From assembly GCF_040932005.1 (NCBI RefSeq), contig NZ_CP162414.1:1639501-1703500 (forward strand): a stretch of DNA of 64,000 nt, read 5' to 3'. The notes under the pieces are model-generated. The model ran no database searches. It was not told the origin of the DNA and was given only the letters and a program-made list of their open reading frames with translations. Made by a program: the position numbers and the translations under genes. This stretch comes from Aestuariibius sp. HNIBRBA575 (GTDB taxonomy: Bacteria; Pseudomonadota; Alphaproteobacteria; Rhodobacterales; Rhodobacteraceae). Positions 1 to 8,584 of the stretch are shown in pieces (position 1 is the first letter of the stretch; each line of letters starts with the position of its first letter).

Positions 1-1
1 C

Positions 2-454
2 GCCACATTAGAAGAAGTGCTCGACGCCGATCTGGTGCTGCATGTACGTGATATCAGCCACGAAGAAACCGCCAATCAGGCCCGCGATGTGGAAACCATC
101 CTGACCGAAATCGGCCTGCCAGAAAAAACCAAACGGTTGGAAATCTGGAACAAAGTTGACCTGCTGGACGATGACCGCCGCGAAGCGATGGATGTTCTGG
201 CGGACCGCAACGATGACATCTTTTCTGTCTCGGCGCTGAATGGCGACGGATTGGATGTGATGCTGGATGCGGTTTCGGGCGCATTGGTGGATCCCAAAAC
301 CCACGAAAATTTGCTGCTGCCCTATGCAGATGGCCGCAAACGCGCATGGCTGTTCGAAGAAGCCGTGGTCGAGAGCGAAGACACCACAGAAGATGGCTAT
401 CAGCTAAAACTGTTCTGGAGCCAACGCCAGAAAGACAAATTTAACCGTCTGTAG
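2..454 (+). CDS. hflX: GTPase HflX, C-terminal part (cut by window edge)
   Basis: The reading frame is already open at base 2 and runs to TAG at 452-454, so about 150 C-terminal residues are visible. HflX is a ribosome-associated GTPase that splits stalled or heat-damaged 70S ribosomes. The visible part starts in the switch region (ATLEEVLDADLVLHVRDIS), then has the G4 motif NKVD and a G5-like SALNGDG, followed by the short C-terminal domain of the family. The GTP-binding P-loop and the N-terminal HflX domain would lie upstream of the window. In related genomes hflX follows hfq; that cannot be checked here. The family call rests on motif order and the characteristic LHVRDISHE stretch. Confidence 0.88.
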   Translation, partial: ATLEEVLDADLVLHVRDISHEETANQARDVETILTEIGLPEKTKRLEIWNKVDLLDDDRREAMDVLADRNDDIFSVSALNGDGLDVMLDAVSGALVDPKTHENLLLPYADGRKRAWLFEEAVVESEDTTEDGYQLKLFWSQRQKDKFNRL

Positions 455-521
455 GGCGACTTCTGGTGGTTTGACCCAAGCGCCCTCAAAGCCCCCAAAC
501 CTTCAACTTTGGCAAAACGAC

Positions 522-545
522 CTTTCGCGCGGATCGCAGCGAAAG
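522..545. terminator. Hairpin between convergent genes
   Basis: CTTTCGC and GCGAAAG pair perfectly around a 10-base loop. The hairpin lies between the 3' ends of hflX and the convergent orphan gene. There is no clear T-run on either side, so it is a candidate terminator only. Confidence 0.35.
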
Positions 546-566
546 AGAAAAGGATCCAAATCCAAC

Positions 567-1001
567 CTAATCTGTTCTATAGCAGGACCAAACAGCTAAT
601 GGTGCGTTAATCCTATCCGCTGACTGCTCAAAGTATGCAGCAGGAGCCTGAAATTGTTTGAGAGTTGGAACTTCAAAATCAATATACTCTATTGCACTTA
701 TGGTAGCAGTTGGATCGAAATATAAGTTTTCCATGATGAACTTCATTTGGCCTGCACCTTGAAGTTCGTCAGGATTATCTTCGGTGAAAAGATACATTTC
801 CTCTCCGCCCGTGGGACTAATCGAATGATTGTAACTATAAAAAATACTACCTCTGGGCTCATTCAGGTCATCGAGTTTTAATGTCGTGGCATGTGTAACA
901 AAGTCGTAGCTGCATTCCATCTGGCGTGACAGGACCGGCATTGGCAAAGTAATTGCGAACGTTGCGAGAACCGCGATGCTACTTTCGAATTTTTTGATCA
1001 T
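567..1001 (-). CDS. Secreted protein of unknown function, low GC
   Basis: A 144-residue protein I do not recognise. Residues 1 to about 26 look like a Sec signal peptide (basic MIKK start, hydrophobic core, then PVLSRQ). The mature part has only two cysteines, one near the new N-terminus (ECSYDF) and one close to the C-terminus (VWSCYR), which could form a disulfide in the periplasm. The gene is visibly richer in A and T than its neighbours, and its codon choice differs from the GC-rich flanks, which suggests more recent arrival. It converges on hflX and lies downstream of the penicillin-acylase gene, with no obvious functional link. The ribosome binding site is weak. Confidence 0.6.
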   Translation of the reverse strand: MIKKFESSIAVLATFAITLPMPVLSRQMECSYDFVTHATTLKLDDLNEPRGSIFYSYNHSISPTGGEEMYLFTEDNPDELQGAGQMKFIMENLYFDPTATISAIEYIDFEVPTLKQFQAPAAYFEQSADRINAPLAVWSCYRTD

Positions 1002-1060
1002 GGCTGAACTTTCAGTTTTGAATATTCCAACGAATCAAACCTCTCAACTTCTAACGGAAA

Positions 1061-3535
1061 TTACTGCGCCGGTTGCAGGGTGATCACCCCAACTGCGCCT
1101 GCGCGCGCCAATGCTGGATCAAGCGACATTGGGATGTATTCCCCGCGTCGCCAAAGCGATCCCAGATCGTCGTAATACCGGCTTAGCGGATGGCCCGATT
1201 GACCTGTGGATGTGATAAACACCGAACTGTCTGGATCGGCGAAATCATAGACCCCGCGATAGGCGCCCGCATGCACGTTTAGAAACGGATTGGGGCCGGA
1301 CCCGCTGGTGCGGCCGCGATTGATGGTGTTGTCGCCGCCAGATGTGGATTGGCGGATGTTCACAAACCACCGCAACACCGGCACGTCGCCCAGAACGGGA
1401 TGATCGTGGGTCGCCTCATGGGCATCCCCCCAGCGCAGGCTTTCTAATGATCCGGCATAGGTTTCGTCGATCCAGATCAGCGCATCATCCAATGCGATCC
1501 GCGCCATATCAGTGCAGGTTTCGACGGGGGCCGATTGGATCACGTCACACCACACGCCCGCGCCGCCAACATTGCGAAACACCCGTTCGATAAACAATGG
1601 CTGGACATGGGTATATTCACGGCTCAGCGGTCCCAGTTCGTCTTTGATCAACCGATCCTGCAAGGCCCGCATCCATGCCATGTAAATCAGCGGCTCGGGC
1701 AGATGTTCGTTCATTTCACCGTTCCATTCCGCCAATATGGACAGAGCGATCTGACGGCGATGTTCGGGCGTGCCTTCTGGGGCGGATTCGCCGGTGAACC
1801 ACAGATCAGCGCCGACCAATGGCAGCAATGACCGCGCGGTAAAGCTGACCGTGTCCAGCTGCGTTTCGATGAAACTGTCGCGGGTATGCACTTCTCGTCC
1901 TTGCATCAAGCGTTGCCAGCGATGGATGCGCTGGGTGTCGGACCAATAATGGCTTAGATGGTCGGGAAAGGGGCGATCGATGATTTTGTTGTTGGTGGTG
2001 CCAATGATGCCGCCAATGGGATCGATAAATTCCGGGTTGCTGGCATAGGGCATCACGCCTTGCCAGCGGTTTTGCGGAATATAGCCAAAGGCGGGCAGGC
2101 GGCCTTGGGTTAAATGACCCGGATCGCGACGCGGCACCGCGCCGATCAGTTTCATGGCGATCCCGTTGCGATCCGCCAATGTCAGATTTTGTGACGGCGC
2201 GATATAGCCCTGCGCGGCTGTGATCGCCTGATCCACATTATGGGCGCGCATCAGGTTCATTGCGGCACTGACAGATGTGTCCTGTCCCGATAGCGCGGTC
2301 CAGCCCAGCACTGTGACATGTCCGGGCGGGCGAATGGTGCCCAGATCAAACTGATCCGCAGGCAAAACCGGGCCGTTTGTGGTCCATTGCAATTGAATGG
2401 TGACCGGAAACTGACCATCGACCTGAATGATGCTTTCGCGGGTGATGAAATCGGACCAGCCTTCGGGGCTGCGATATTGGGTGGCATCCGAGGGGTTGAC
2501 CTCTTCTACAAAGATGTCCTGATCATCCAAATAAGACGACGTTAACCCCCATCCCAAATCGGCGCTACGGCCCACCATAACGACAGGCACGCCGGGGATG
2601 GTGCCACCGATCACGCCGCCCTCTTGTAGTTCTAACCGGGCGAGATACCACAATGTCGGCGCGGTCAGCCCCAGATGGGGGTCATTGGCCATCAATGTGG
2701 ACCCGCTGGCGGAACGGGTTTCATTGGCAACCCATGCATTCGACGCCCCGGCCAATTCAAACGGTTTTACCGGTGACAAAGGATGGAACGGCTGATGTGT
2801 GGCCCCGGCAAATTGCGGCAAATCCGCGCCCAGATCAGGCATCAAATCCGCATAACGGGGCAGGGCAGCGATCCCGGAACCGGGGGCTTCTGGTAGGATG
2901 TCGGACAACCGATCATTGTTTAAAATCAATGAACTACGCGCGCGCAACACTTCGATTTCCAGATGGTTGGACAGTTGCAACGCCATGAGTTTTACAATGG
3001 CGATAGAATCCGCGGGCGACCAGGGCGCAACCGCATGGTTAAACATCCACATTTCCGGCGCACCACGTCCACGCGCGCCTTGGTTCACCTCGGTCAACCA
3101 CGCATTTACACCTGCGGAATAGGCCTCTAACGCGGCGCTGGTTTGGGCATCCTGCGCGGATACGGATTGCACCGACAGATTATACAAATCCAAACGGCGC
3201 AATAGCGTGTCAATGCGCAGGGTTTGTTCCCCAAACAATTCTGACAGGCGGCCTTGGGCCGTACGACGCAGCATGGTCATCTGCCACATGCGATCCTGCG
3301 CATGCGCATAGCCAAGCGCATAGAACACATCGTCATCCGTCTGGCCAAAAATATGTGGCACATTGGCATTGTCACGCACGATTTCCACCGGCGCAGAAAT
3401 CCCTGTAACCGTGTAGGTGCCGTTGTAATCAGGCAGGGATCGTGACGCGAAATAATAACCCAACGCAAAGGTGGCGACGGTTAGAACAATCAGACCCGTG
3501 GTCAGTCTGAGTAGCCAGCGAAAAATCAGCGCCAT
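1061..3535 (-). CDS. Penicillin acylase family (S45) amidohydrolase
   Basis: An 824-residue protein of the penicillin G acylase/acyl-homoserine-lactone acylase family, Ntn-hydrolases that cleave amide bonds after self-processing into alpha and beta chains. An N-terminal hydrophobic segment (about residues 10-30) should export or anchor it. The alpha-chain signature VEIVRDNANVPHIFG is at about residue 50, and the processing site with the nucleophile is GA-SNAW with Ser265, which becomes the first residue of the beta chain. Length fits the family. The true substrate is unknown; these enzymes act on N-acyl amides including quorum signals, and beta-lactam cleavage should not be assumed. It is divergent from the dehydrogenase gene at 3614. 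Confidence 0.88.
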   Translation of the reverse strand: MALIFRWLLRLTTGLIVLTVATFALGYYFASRSLPDYNGTYTVTGISAPVEIVRDNANVPHIFGQTDDDVFYALGYAHAQDRMWQMTMLRRTAQGRLSELFGEQTLRIDTLLRRLDLYNLSVQSVSAQDAQTSAALEAYSAGVNAWLTEVNQGARGRGAPEMWMFNHAVAPWSPADSIAIVKLMALQLSNHLEIEVLRARSSLILNNDRLSDILPEAPGSGIAALPRYADLMPDLGADLPQFAGATHQPFHPLSPVKPFELAGASNAWVANETRSASGSTLMANDPHLGLTAPTLWYLARLELQEGGVIGGTIPGVPVVMVGRSADLGWGLTSSYLDDQDIFVEEVNPSDATQYRSPEGWSDFITRESIIQVDGQFPVTIQLQWTTNGPVLPADQFDLGTIRPPGHVTVLGWTALSGQDTSVSAAMNLMRAHNVDQAITAAQGYIAPSQNLTLADRNGIAMKLIGAVPRRDPGHLTQGRLPAFGYIPQNRWQGVMPYASNPEFIDPIGGIIGTTNNKIIDRPFPDHLSHYWSDTQRIHRWQRLMQGREVHTRDSFIETQLDTVSFTARSLLPLVGADLWFTGESAPEGTPEHRRQIALSILAEWNGEMNEHLPEPLIYMAWMRALQDRLIKDELGPLSREYTHVQPLFIERVFRNVGGAGVWCDVIQSAPVETCTDMARIALDDALIWIDETYAGSLESLRWGDAHEATHDHPVLGDVPVLRWFVNIRQSTSGGDNTINRGRTSGSGPNPFLNVHAGAYRGVYDFADPDSSVFITSTGQSGHPLSRYYDDLGSLWRRGEYIPMSLDPALARAGAVGVITLQPAQ

Positions 3536-3613
3536 AGGAACCTCGGTTGACGTGCATAACAGATGCGGTACCTATCGGTACTAAGGATTGCGATCACGCG
3601 AAAGGGCAAGCAT

Positions 3614-4489
3614 ATGGCAAAAGTGGCATTTTTAGGCTTAGGGGTTATGGGTTTCCCCATGGCGGGGCATCTGAAGGCCGCAGGTCACGATGTGTGCGTC
3701 TATAACCGCACATTGTCCAAGGCCGAAGCTTGGGTTGAAAAACATGGTGGAACCTTGGGTAAAACCCCGGCAGCGGCAGCAAAAGGCGCAGATATTGTGT
3801 TTGCCTGTGTGGGCAATGACGATGATCTGCGTGGCGTGTGTATTGGGGATGACGGCGCATTTGGCGCGATGGCTGCGGGCAGCATTTTTGTCGATCACAC
3901 AACGGTGTCAGCCAAGGTGACCGCCGAGTTGTTTGAAACGGGCGCCGCCAGCGGCATCGCCTTTGTGGATGCGCCGATTTCTGGTGGTCAGGCGGGGGCC
4001 GAAAACGGGGTTTTGTCGGTGATGTGTGGTGGCGATCAAGCTGCCTTTGACAAGGTCGCCCCCGTGATTGAGGCCTATGCGCGGATTTGTAAATTGATCG
4101 GGCCGTCTGGTGCGGGGCAATTGACCAAAATGTGCAACCAAATTGCCATTGCAGGTTTGGTCCAAGGTCTGTCAGAGGCCCTGCATATGGCGGAAAAATC
4201 CGGGTTGGATGGGCGCGCCGTCGTCGAAGTGATCAGCCAAGGCGCGGCAGGCAGCTGGCAGATGGCAAATCGGTATGAAACCATGCTGGATGATCATTTT
4301 GAGCACGGATTTGCCGTGGATTGGATGCGCAAGGATCTGGGCATTTGTCTGGATGCAGCGGATGAAAACGGCGCGTCTTTGCCGGCCACTGCCTTGATTG
4401 ATCAGTTCTACAAAGATGTGCAGAAAATGGGCGGTGGACGTTGGGATACGTCATCATTGTTCAAACGTCTGCGCAAACTGGACAGCTAA
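3614..4489 (+). CDS. 3-hydroxyisobutyrate dehydrogenase-like oxidoreductase
   Basis: A 291-residue NAD(P)-dependent beta-hydroxyacid dehydrogenase. The Rossmann motif GLGVMGFPMAGHL is at the very N-terminus, the substrate-binding stretch DAPISGGQAGAENG is mid-protein, and the catalytic lysine is in GAGQLTKMCNQ. This order and length match 3-hydroxyisobutyrate dehydrogenase (valine breakdown), glyoxylate reductases and related imine reductases; the exact substrate cannot be told. I chose ATG 3614 because the Rossmann strand should begin here and GGCAAG precedes it. An in-frame ATG at 3563 would add 17 residues that do not fit the family and lie in the probable promoter. It converges on the MttB-family gene across a strong hairpin. 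Confidence 0.85.
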   Translation: MAKVAFLGLGVMGFPMAGHLKAAGHDVCVYNRTLSKAEAWVEKHGGTLGKTPAAAAKGADIVFACVGNDDDLRGVCIGDDGAFGAMAAGSIFVDHTTVSAKVTAELFETGAASGIAFVDAPISGGQAGAENGVLSVMCGGDQAAFDKVAPVIEAYARICKLIGPSGAGQLTKMCNQIAIAGLVQGLSEALHMAEKSGLDGRAVVEVISQGAAGSWQMANRYETMLDDHFEHGFAVDWMRKDLGICLDAADENGASLPATALIDQFYKDVQKMGGGRWDTSSLFKRLRKLDS

Positions 4490-4501
4490 ACGGCGATAAA
4501 A

Positions 4502-4530
4502 TCCGGGTCCGCGTAATATACGGACCCGGA
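4502..4530. terminator. Terminator between convergent genes
   Basis: TCCGGGTCCG and CGGACCCGGA form a perfect 10-bp stem around a 9-base loop. On the minus strand the stem is followed by ATTTTAT, so it should terminate the mttB-family transcript well. It may also stop the plus-strand gene. Confidence 0.75.
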
Positions 4531-4537
4531 ATGACGC

Positions 4538-6094
4538 TTAGATGGGCAAGTGGATGTTAAACCGTGCCCGCAACGCCTGATCCAACGCGCTGTCAAACTG
4601 GGCGCGTGATGGCTGTGCCAAAATCGCTTCTTTGTGGGCGATGGCCGCATCGATCAAGCCCGGTTTCCCCGTTTCCGCCCATTCCTTGGGGCTGGTGCGA
4701 TCGCCGAGCCGCGGATAGACGTAATCCGATTGCATCCGCGCCAATGTCTGCGCCGTGCCCAGATAATGCCCCGGACCATTCAGGCAGACATCTTTGATCT
4801 GATCTACAGCCAATGTTTCATCATCCACCTCGATGCCGCGCACACAGCGCAGCGCCTGACCGATCAAATCATCGCCCATGATCAGGCTTTCATGGCAAAA
4901 CCCTAACAGCGACGCATGCATGCCTGCGGCCTCATAGACCATGTTCAGCCCCGATAATCCGGCCATCACATTGGAACACATCTGTTCCCAGCCGGCCTGC
5001 ATATTGGGCATTTTCGCATCTGATGCCCCCGCTGCGGCCCCGCCGGGCAAGCCGTAAAAATGATGCATCTGCGCGCAGCCCGCGGTCAGCAGCGCCTGTT
5101 CGCCTGATCCAACCGACATCGCCCCGGAGCGTAAGTCCAGCCCAAAGGGCCATGTGCCCACGATGGCGGGATGGCCGGGCACAATCGCGTTGACATAGAC
5201 GATTCCGGCCAGACATTCGGCCACCGCTTGGGTGATCGCACCTGCAATGGTGGACGGCGCCGTTGCCCCGGCCATGCCCGCGGACAGCAACAAAACCGGC
5301 ATGCCCGCTTTGATACAGGCCTCCATGACTTCGCAGGCTTCGGTGGCGAATTTCATCGGCGGCACCACAAAACAATTGCTGTTACTTACAAACGGACGCG
5401 CGCGCCATTTGGCTTCTCCACCGGCGATCATATGCAGCATTTCAATGCAATCCGGCACAAATCCGGGTTCAACAAAGGACGTGCCAACATGTTTGTAAGT
5501 GCCCGCGCAACAGGCATAAATTGTGTTTAAATCCAGTTCCAGATTGTTGGTGATATCACGGCACACCATGGGGCGCTGGACAAAGTGGATATTGTCCAAC
5601 TGGTCTGAAATTCGGGTGGCATCAAACAGATCCTGAACCGTGCTGTCACGGTATTCACGCCCATGCACATCAACCATATGCACCGCAGCGCCCGCGGTGC
5701 CAAAATGAACCCGATTGCCGGACAGGTCCAGATCATGGGCCGGATCGCGACCATGCAGGGTCACTTGTTTGGCGGCGATCGCCAACATGTCTTCGACCAA
5801 GGCGCGCGGAAACCGAAGCCGCCCATCCGCGCCCAGTTCGGCCCCGGCTTTGGTCAAAATATCGATCCCGGATTGGGGGGCATCAGCCAATCCGACCTCT
5901 TCTAGCAATTGCAGCGCGGCGTCGTGGATTTTCAACACATCCACGTCACTTAACGGTTTATAGCGGCCGCCATTCATACCGGGGCGGATTGCGCGCATGT
6001 CATCCGTCAGGGGGGCGGCACGGGCTGCACGTCGGGCGGCTCGGCCACCAGAACGGGATGGGCGGCTTGGTTGGGTCGCAGAAATATCGGTCAT
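4538..6094 (-). CDS. Trimethylamine methyltransferase (MttB) family protein, non-pyrrolysine
   Basis: A 518-residue member of the MttB/MtgB superfamily, which transfers a methyl group from a quaternary or tertiary amine to the cobalt of a corrinoid protein. The frame is open throughout, so there is no in-frame UAG as in true pyrrolysine-dependent MttB. It belongs to the large non-Pyl branch, whose characterised members include glycine-betaine methyltransferase MtgB. Residues 10-30 form an Arg/Ala-rich disordered leader. No corrinoid protein is adjacent, but an ASKHA reactivase (32880-34922), methyl-THF methyltransferase (44111-45175) and MTHFR-like gene (45179-46108) in this window are natural partners. 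Substrate unknown. It could share a transcript with the TPM gene 207 bases upstream. Confidence 0.85.
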   Translation of the reverse strand: MTDISATQPSRPSRSGGRAARRAARAAPLTDDMRAIRPGMNGGRYKPLSDVDVLKIHDAALQLLEEVGLADAPQSGIDILTKAGAELGADGRLRFPRALVEDMLAIAAKQVTLHGRDPAHDLDLSGNRVHFGTAGAAVHMVDVHGREYRDSTVQDLFDATRISDQLDNIHFVQRPMVCRDITNNLELDLNTIYACCAGTYKHVGTSFVEPGFVPDCIEMLHMIAGGEAKWRARPFVSNSNCFVVPPMKFATEACEVMEACIKAGMPVLLLSAGMAGATAPSTIAGAITQAVAECLAGIVYVNAIVPGHPAIVGTWPFGLDLRSGAMSVGSGEQALLTAGCAQMHHFYGLPGGAAAGASDAKMPNMQAGWEQMCSNVMAGLSGLNMVYEAAGMHASLLGFCHESLIMGDDLIGQALRCVRGIEVDDETLAVDQIKDVCLNGPGHYLGTAQTLARMQSDYVYPRLGDRTSPKEWAETGKPGLIDAAIAHKEAILAQPSRAQFDSALDQALRARFNIHLPI

Positions 6095-6259
6095 GTTTTG
6101 TCCTGTTCAAAGAAAGTGAAGGGTGAACTTCACATCACAGGGCGTCCTCGGGCCGCGCGCCCCCGGCGTGCGCCGGTGGTCCGCAAGACGATATTTATTT
6201 GCCAATCACAGCAACACATCATCGCAGCTCCTCCTTGGATCAGTTTGAACCGGAAAATC

Positions 6260-6274
6260 TGAGATTCTGTCTCA
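6260..6274 (-). terminator. Short inverted repeat with T-run after the TPM gene
   Basis: Read on the minus strand, TGAGA-CAGAA-TCTCA forms a 5-bp stem followed by GATTTTCC, just downstream of the TPM-domain gene. It could be a weak intrinsic terminator, or an operator for the mttB-family gene beyond it. A second GC-rich hairpin (CCGGCG-TG-CGCCGG) lies at 6163-6176. Confidence 0.35.
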
Positions 6275-6301
6275 AAACCGACGATGTGTCGTTTTTTGAC
6301 G

Positions 6302-7222
6302 TTACCAATTGCCCCCAGCACCGCCACCACCGCCGCCACCAGTGCCGCCGCCAAATCCACCACCAGAAGTCGAAGACCCGCTGCTAGAGCTAGCGGTTGT
6401 GAGGATCGGCAAAACCACAATAGAGCGCAGAACATGGTCGCAATGACGACATGAAATCACTTCTTCGGCCTCGCCTTTGCTGGTTTTTGTGGCCGCAGAT
6501 AATGTGTTTTTCTGGTAATCCATGCCCTGTTTTTTACATTCGGGGCAGGTCATTTTATTGTATTTTCGACGGTTGGCACCCGACAGCCAAGCAATCAGCC
6601 CGGCAATTGCAGCAAAAAATGCCCCCAAATAATAGAGGAAATAGCCACCAGATTGGTCACCATCACGATTGGATGTTTCTGTATTTTCGGGTGCAACGGG
6701 GGCAGGCGCGCCGCCGTGGTTAGGGGTGATCACCAATTCATTTGTGGCCGAAACCGCAGCCACAATACCGGCATTGAAATCACCGTTGCGAAATTCGGGC
6801 AGAATGTGATTGTCGATAATGTCCCACAAAACCGGTTTCCAACCGGCATCATATCCCGCACCCATTTCATACCATAGCGCGCGGTCATCGCGAAATATCA
6901 ACAACATAAGGCCGTTGTTTTCTGCCGCATCGCCAACGCCCCAATGGTTAAACAGCGCCTCGGAATAATCATCTATGCTCAGGTCGCCCACATATGGCTC
7001 CGAAGCATTCAGCGTGACAATTGTGAATTCCACCCCCGTGCGCGTGCGGATTTCGTCCAGATCGGTGATGATCTGCGCCTCTTGGTCGGCTGTTAATAAA
7101 TCAGCGAAATCATTCAGCGTGTTGGTGTCGTGATCCGGGAAAGTTTGGCTCATGCTGATCGATGGGGATCCGCATAAAACGGCCCAAACCATCAGCGATG
7201 ACAAAATGGATAACAGGCGCAT
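6302..7222 (-). CDS. TPM-domain (YgcG-like) secreted/membrane protein
   Basis: A 306-residue protein with a signal peptide (about residues 1-25), a TPM domain (about 33-165: TFPDHDTNTLNDFADLL, then GLMLLIFRDDRALW and GAGYDAGWKP), a transmembrane helix near residues 193-215, and a cytosolic zinc-ribbon-like segment with two CxxC pairs (CPECKKQG and CRHCDH). It ends in a glycine-rich tail (GGGFGGGTGGG). TPM proteins such as YgcG are thought to act in envelope maintenance, and a plant relative has phosphatase activity in photosystem II repair. The role here is unknown. The gene precedes the mttB-family gene on the same strand, but hairpins between them suggest separate control. Confidence 0.82.
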   Translation of the reverse strand: MRLLSILSSLMVWAVLCGSPSISMSQTFPDHDTNTLNDFADLLTADQEAQIITDLDEIRTRTGVEFTIVTLNASEPYVGDLSIDDYSEALFNHWGVGDAAENNGLMLLIFRDDRALWYEMGAGYDAGWKPVLWDIIDNHILPEFRNGDFNAGIVAAVSATNELVITPNHGGAPAPVAPENTETSNRDGDQSGGYFLYYLGAFFAAIAGLIAWLSGANRRKYNKMTCPECKKQGMDYQKNTLSAATKTSKGEAEEVISCRHCDHVLRSIVVLPILTTASSSSGSSTSGGGFGGGTGGGGGGGAGGNW

Positions 7223-7237
7223 ATCAATGTCTCCGAT

Positions 7238-8050
7238 CTATTTATTGGTCATGAATGCATCCACTTTATCGCCAGAAATGGTTCTGCCAAGTCCGGTAAA
7301 CCCGCCATTTTCAATCATATCGGTCATTGAATCGGTTATCACCCGATGTGTGGCCCGCGCCAATGCTGATCCCAGCGACACCCGCGCAACCCCGATTTTT
7401 GCGAATTGATCCAAATCCTGGTCCGTATATCCCGCAATAAGCGCATTTACGGGTTTTGTGGTTTCGCGACAAATCCGGGCCAGATCGGCCATCGACTTGG
7501 GCACGGGCGCATAAAGACAATCCGCACCGGCCTGTTCAAACGCTTGCAGGCGCTGGATCGCTTCATCAATGTCATAAGTGTTGAGCATCAGCCCATCCGC
7601 CCGTGCGGTCAGGACAAAATCATGGGGCAGGGCGCGCGCAGCGGCGGCAGCCGCACGGATGCGTTCCACGGCCAGATCAATATCATAGGGGGTGTCGGAT
7701 GGCAGCATTGTGTCTTCGATACAGATGCCAGCCAGCCCAATTTCAGCTGACAGACGCACCGTTTCGGCACAAGTTTCAGGATCATCGCCAAATCCGTTCT
7801 CAAAATCCCCTTGGATGGGGATCTGAACCGCCGCGATCATATCTTGGGCATGGGTTAATGCCTCATCCCGGGTGACATTGCCCATATCGGGTCGCCCCAA
7901 CGTAAAGGCATGGGCCGCCGATGACGTCCCCAAGGCTTGCGCGCCCAATCCTGCCAGCATTTTTGCCGAACCGATATCCCATGCATTGGCCAAAATGAAC
8001 GGGTTCCCCGGCTGGTGAAGTGCGCGAAATTTTGATCCTAAATCTGACAT
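7238..8050 (-). CDS. Isocitrate lyase/phosphoenolpyruvate mutase family enzyme
   Basis: A 270-residue TIM-barrel protein of the ICL/PEP-mutase superfamily, which cleaves or rearranges C-C or C-P bonds in 2-oxo-acid-type substrates using Mg2+. The visible landmarks are the N-terminal substrate loop (LGTSSAAHAFTLGRPD), the acidic metal site GDFENGFGDD, and ICIEDTMLP. The KKCGH loop of true isocitrate lyase is absent, as in the short branch that includes methylisocitrate lyase-like and carboxyphosphonoenolpyruvate-mutase-like enzymes. The substrate cannot be assigned. It begins three bases after the soxR stop on the same strand, so it is probably co-transcribed with soxR. Confidence 0.82.
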   Translation of the reverse strand: MSDLGSKFRALHQPGNPFILANAWDIGSAKMLAGLGAQALGTSSAAHAFTLGRPDMGNVTRDEALTHAQDMIAAVQIPIQGDFENGFGDDPETCAETVRLSAEIGLAGICIEDTMLPSDTPYDIDLAVERIRAAAAAARALPHDFVLTARADGLMLNTYDIDEAIQRLQAFEQAGADCLYAPVPKSMADLARICRETTKPVNALIAGYTDQDLDQFAKIGVARVSLGSALARATHRVITDSMTDMIENGGFTGLGRTISGDKVDAFMTNK

Positions 8051-8053
8051 TTA

Positions 8054-8503
8054 TTATGATCCATTTGAAAGTTTTAAAAATTGTGGCCCCGGACCGGCAC
8101 GTGCAGCCCCGTCATCAGGATTATAAAGCGCACAGGTATCCAGCGACAAACATCCACAGCCAATACAGCCATCCAATTTGTCCTTTAACAGGTTCAGTTG
8201 CGCAATTTGTGCATCAATCCGATCACGAATCCCCAGAGAAATTTCACCCCATTCAGACCGGCTGGGTGCGCGGTGGGATGGCAGATCTGACATATGATGG
8301 GCAATTTCCGACAAAGGCAAGCCCAGTTTCTGCGCCGCCATCGCAAAGGATAACCGCCTGATATCATGGCGTCCATATCGGCGATGCCCGCCAGCATTTC
8401 GAACCGGTTCGACAATGCCATGGGTTTCATAAAACCGGATCGCTGACACAGCCAAACCGGTGCGTTTGCTCAAATCGCCGATGGTTAATCCGTCTTTGGC
8501 CAT
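8054..8503 (-). CDS. soxR: Redox-sensing MerR-family activator SoxR
   Basis: A 149-residue MerR-family regulator. The winged helix-turn-helix occupies about residues 6-75 (TIGDLSKRTGLAVSAIRFYE), followed by a dimerisation helix and the SoxR iron-sulphur motif at C113, C116, C118 and C124 (CIGCGCLSLDTC), exactly the CX2CXCX5C spacing of SoxR. The [2Fe-2S] cluster senses redox-active compounds and superoxide. A near-perfect SoxR-type operator lies just upstream in the divergent spacer, so it should control the VOC gene pair and perhaps itself. The PEP-mutase-like gene follows within three bases. Confidence 0.93.
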   Translation of the reverse strand: MAKDGLTIGDLSKRTGLAVSAIRFYETHGIVEPVRNAGGHRRYGRHDIRRLSFAMAAQKLGLPLSEIAHHMSDLPSHRAPSRSEWGEISLGIRDRIDAQIAQLNLLKDKLDGCIGCGCLSLDTCALYNPDDGAARAGPGPQFLKLSNGS

Positions 8504-8521
8504 GATCGTTCCAATTTGTTC

Positions 8522-8552
8522 TTGATCTAAAGTGCACTTGAGAAATTAAAAA
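8522..8552 (+). promoter_or_regulatory. SoxR-type operator within a long-spacer promoter
   Basis: TCTAAAGTGCACTTGAGA at 8526-8543 is an almost perfect 18-bp dyad (one mismatched pair) and resembles the known SoxR box. It sits between a -35-like TTGATC (8522-8527) and a -10-like TAAAAA (8547-8552) separated by 19 bp. Such a long spacer is characteristic of MerR-family activated promoters. It faces the VOC gene pair. Confidence 0.75.
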
Positions 8553-8584
8553 GGAATCAAACGCAGATTACCAGAGGAAACAGG

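Noticed and set aside
4538..6094. Pyrrolysine codon in the mttB homologue
   Set aside because: The frame has no internal TAG and no pyl genes are seen, so it is the non-pyrrolysine branch.
6163..6176. GC-rich hairpin CCGGCG-TG-CGCCGG upstream of the mttB homologue
   Set aside because: The stem is perfect but very short-looped, has no T-run, and I see no second copy in the window, so I do not call it a terminator or repeat family.
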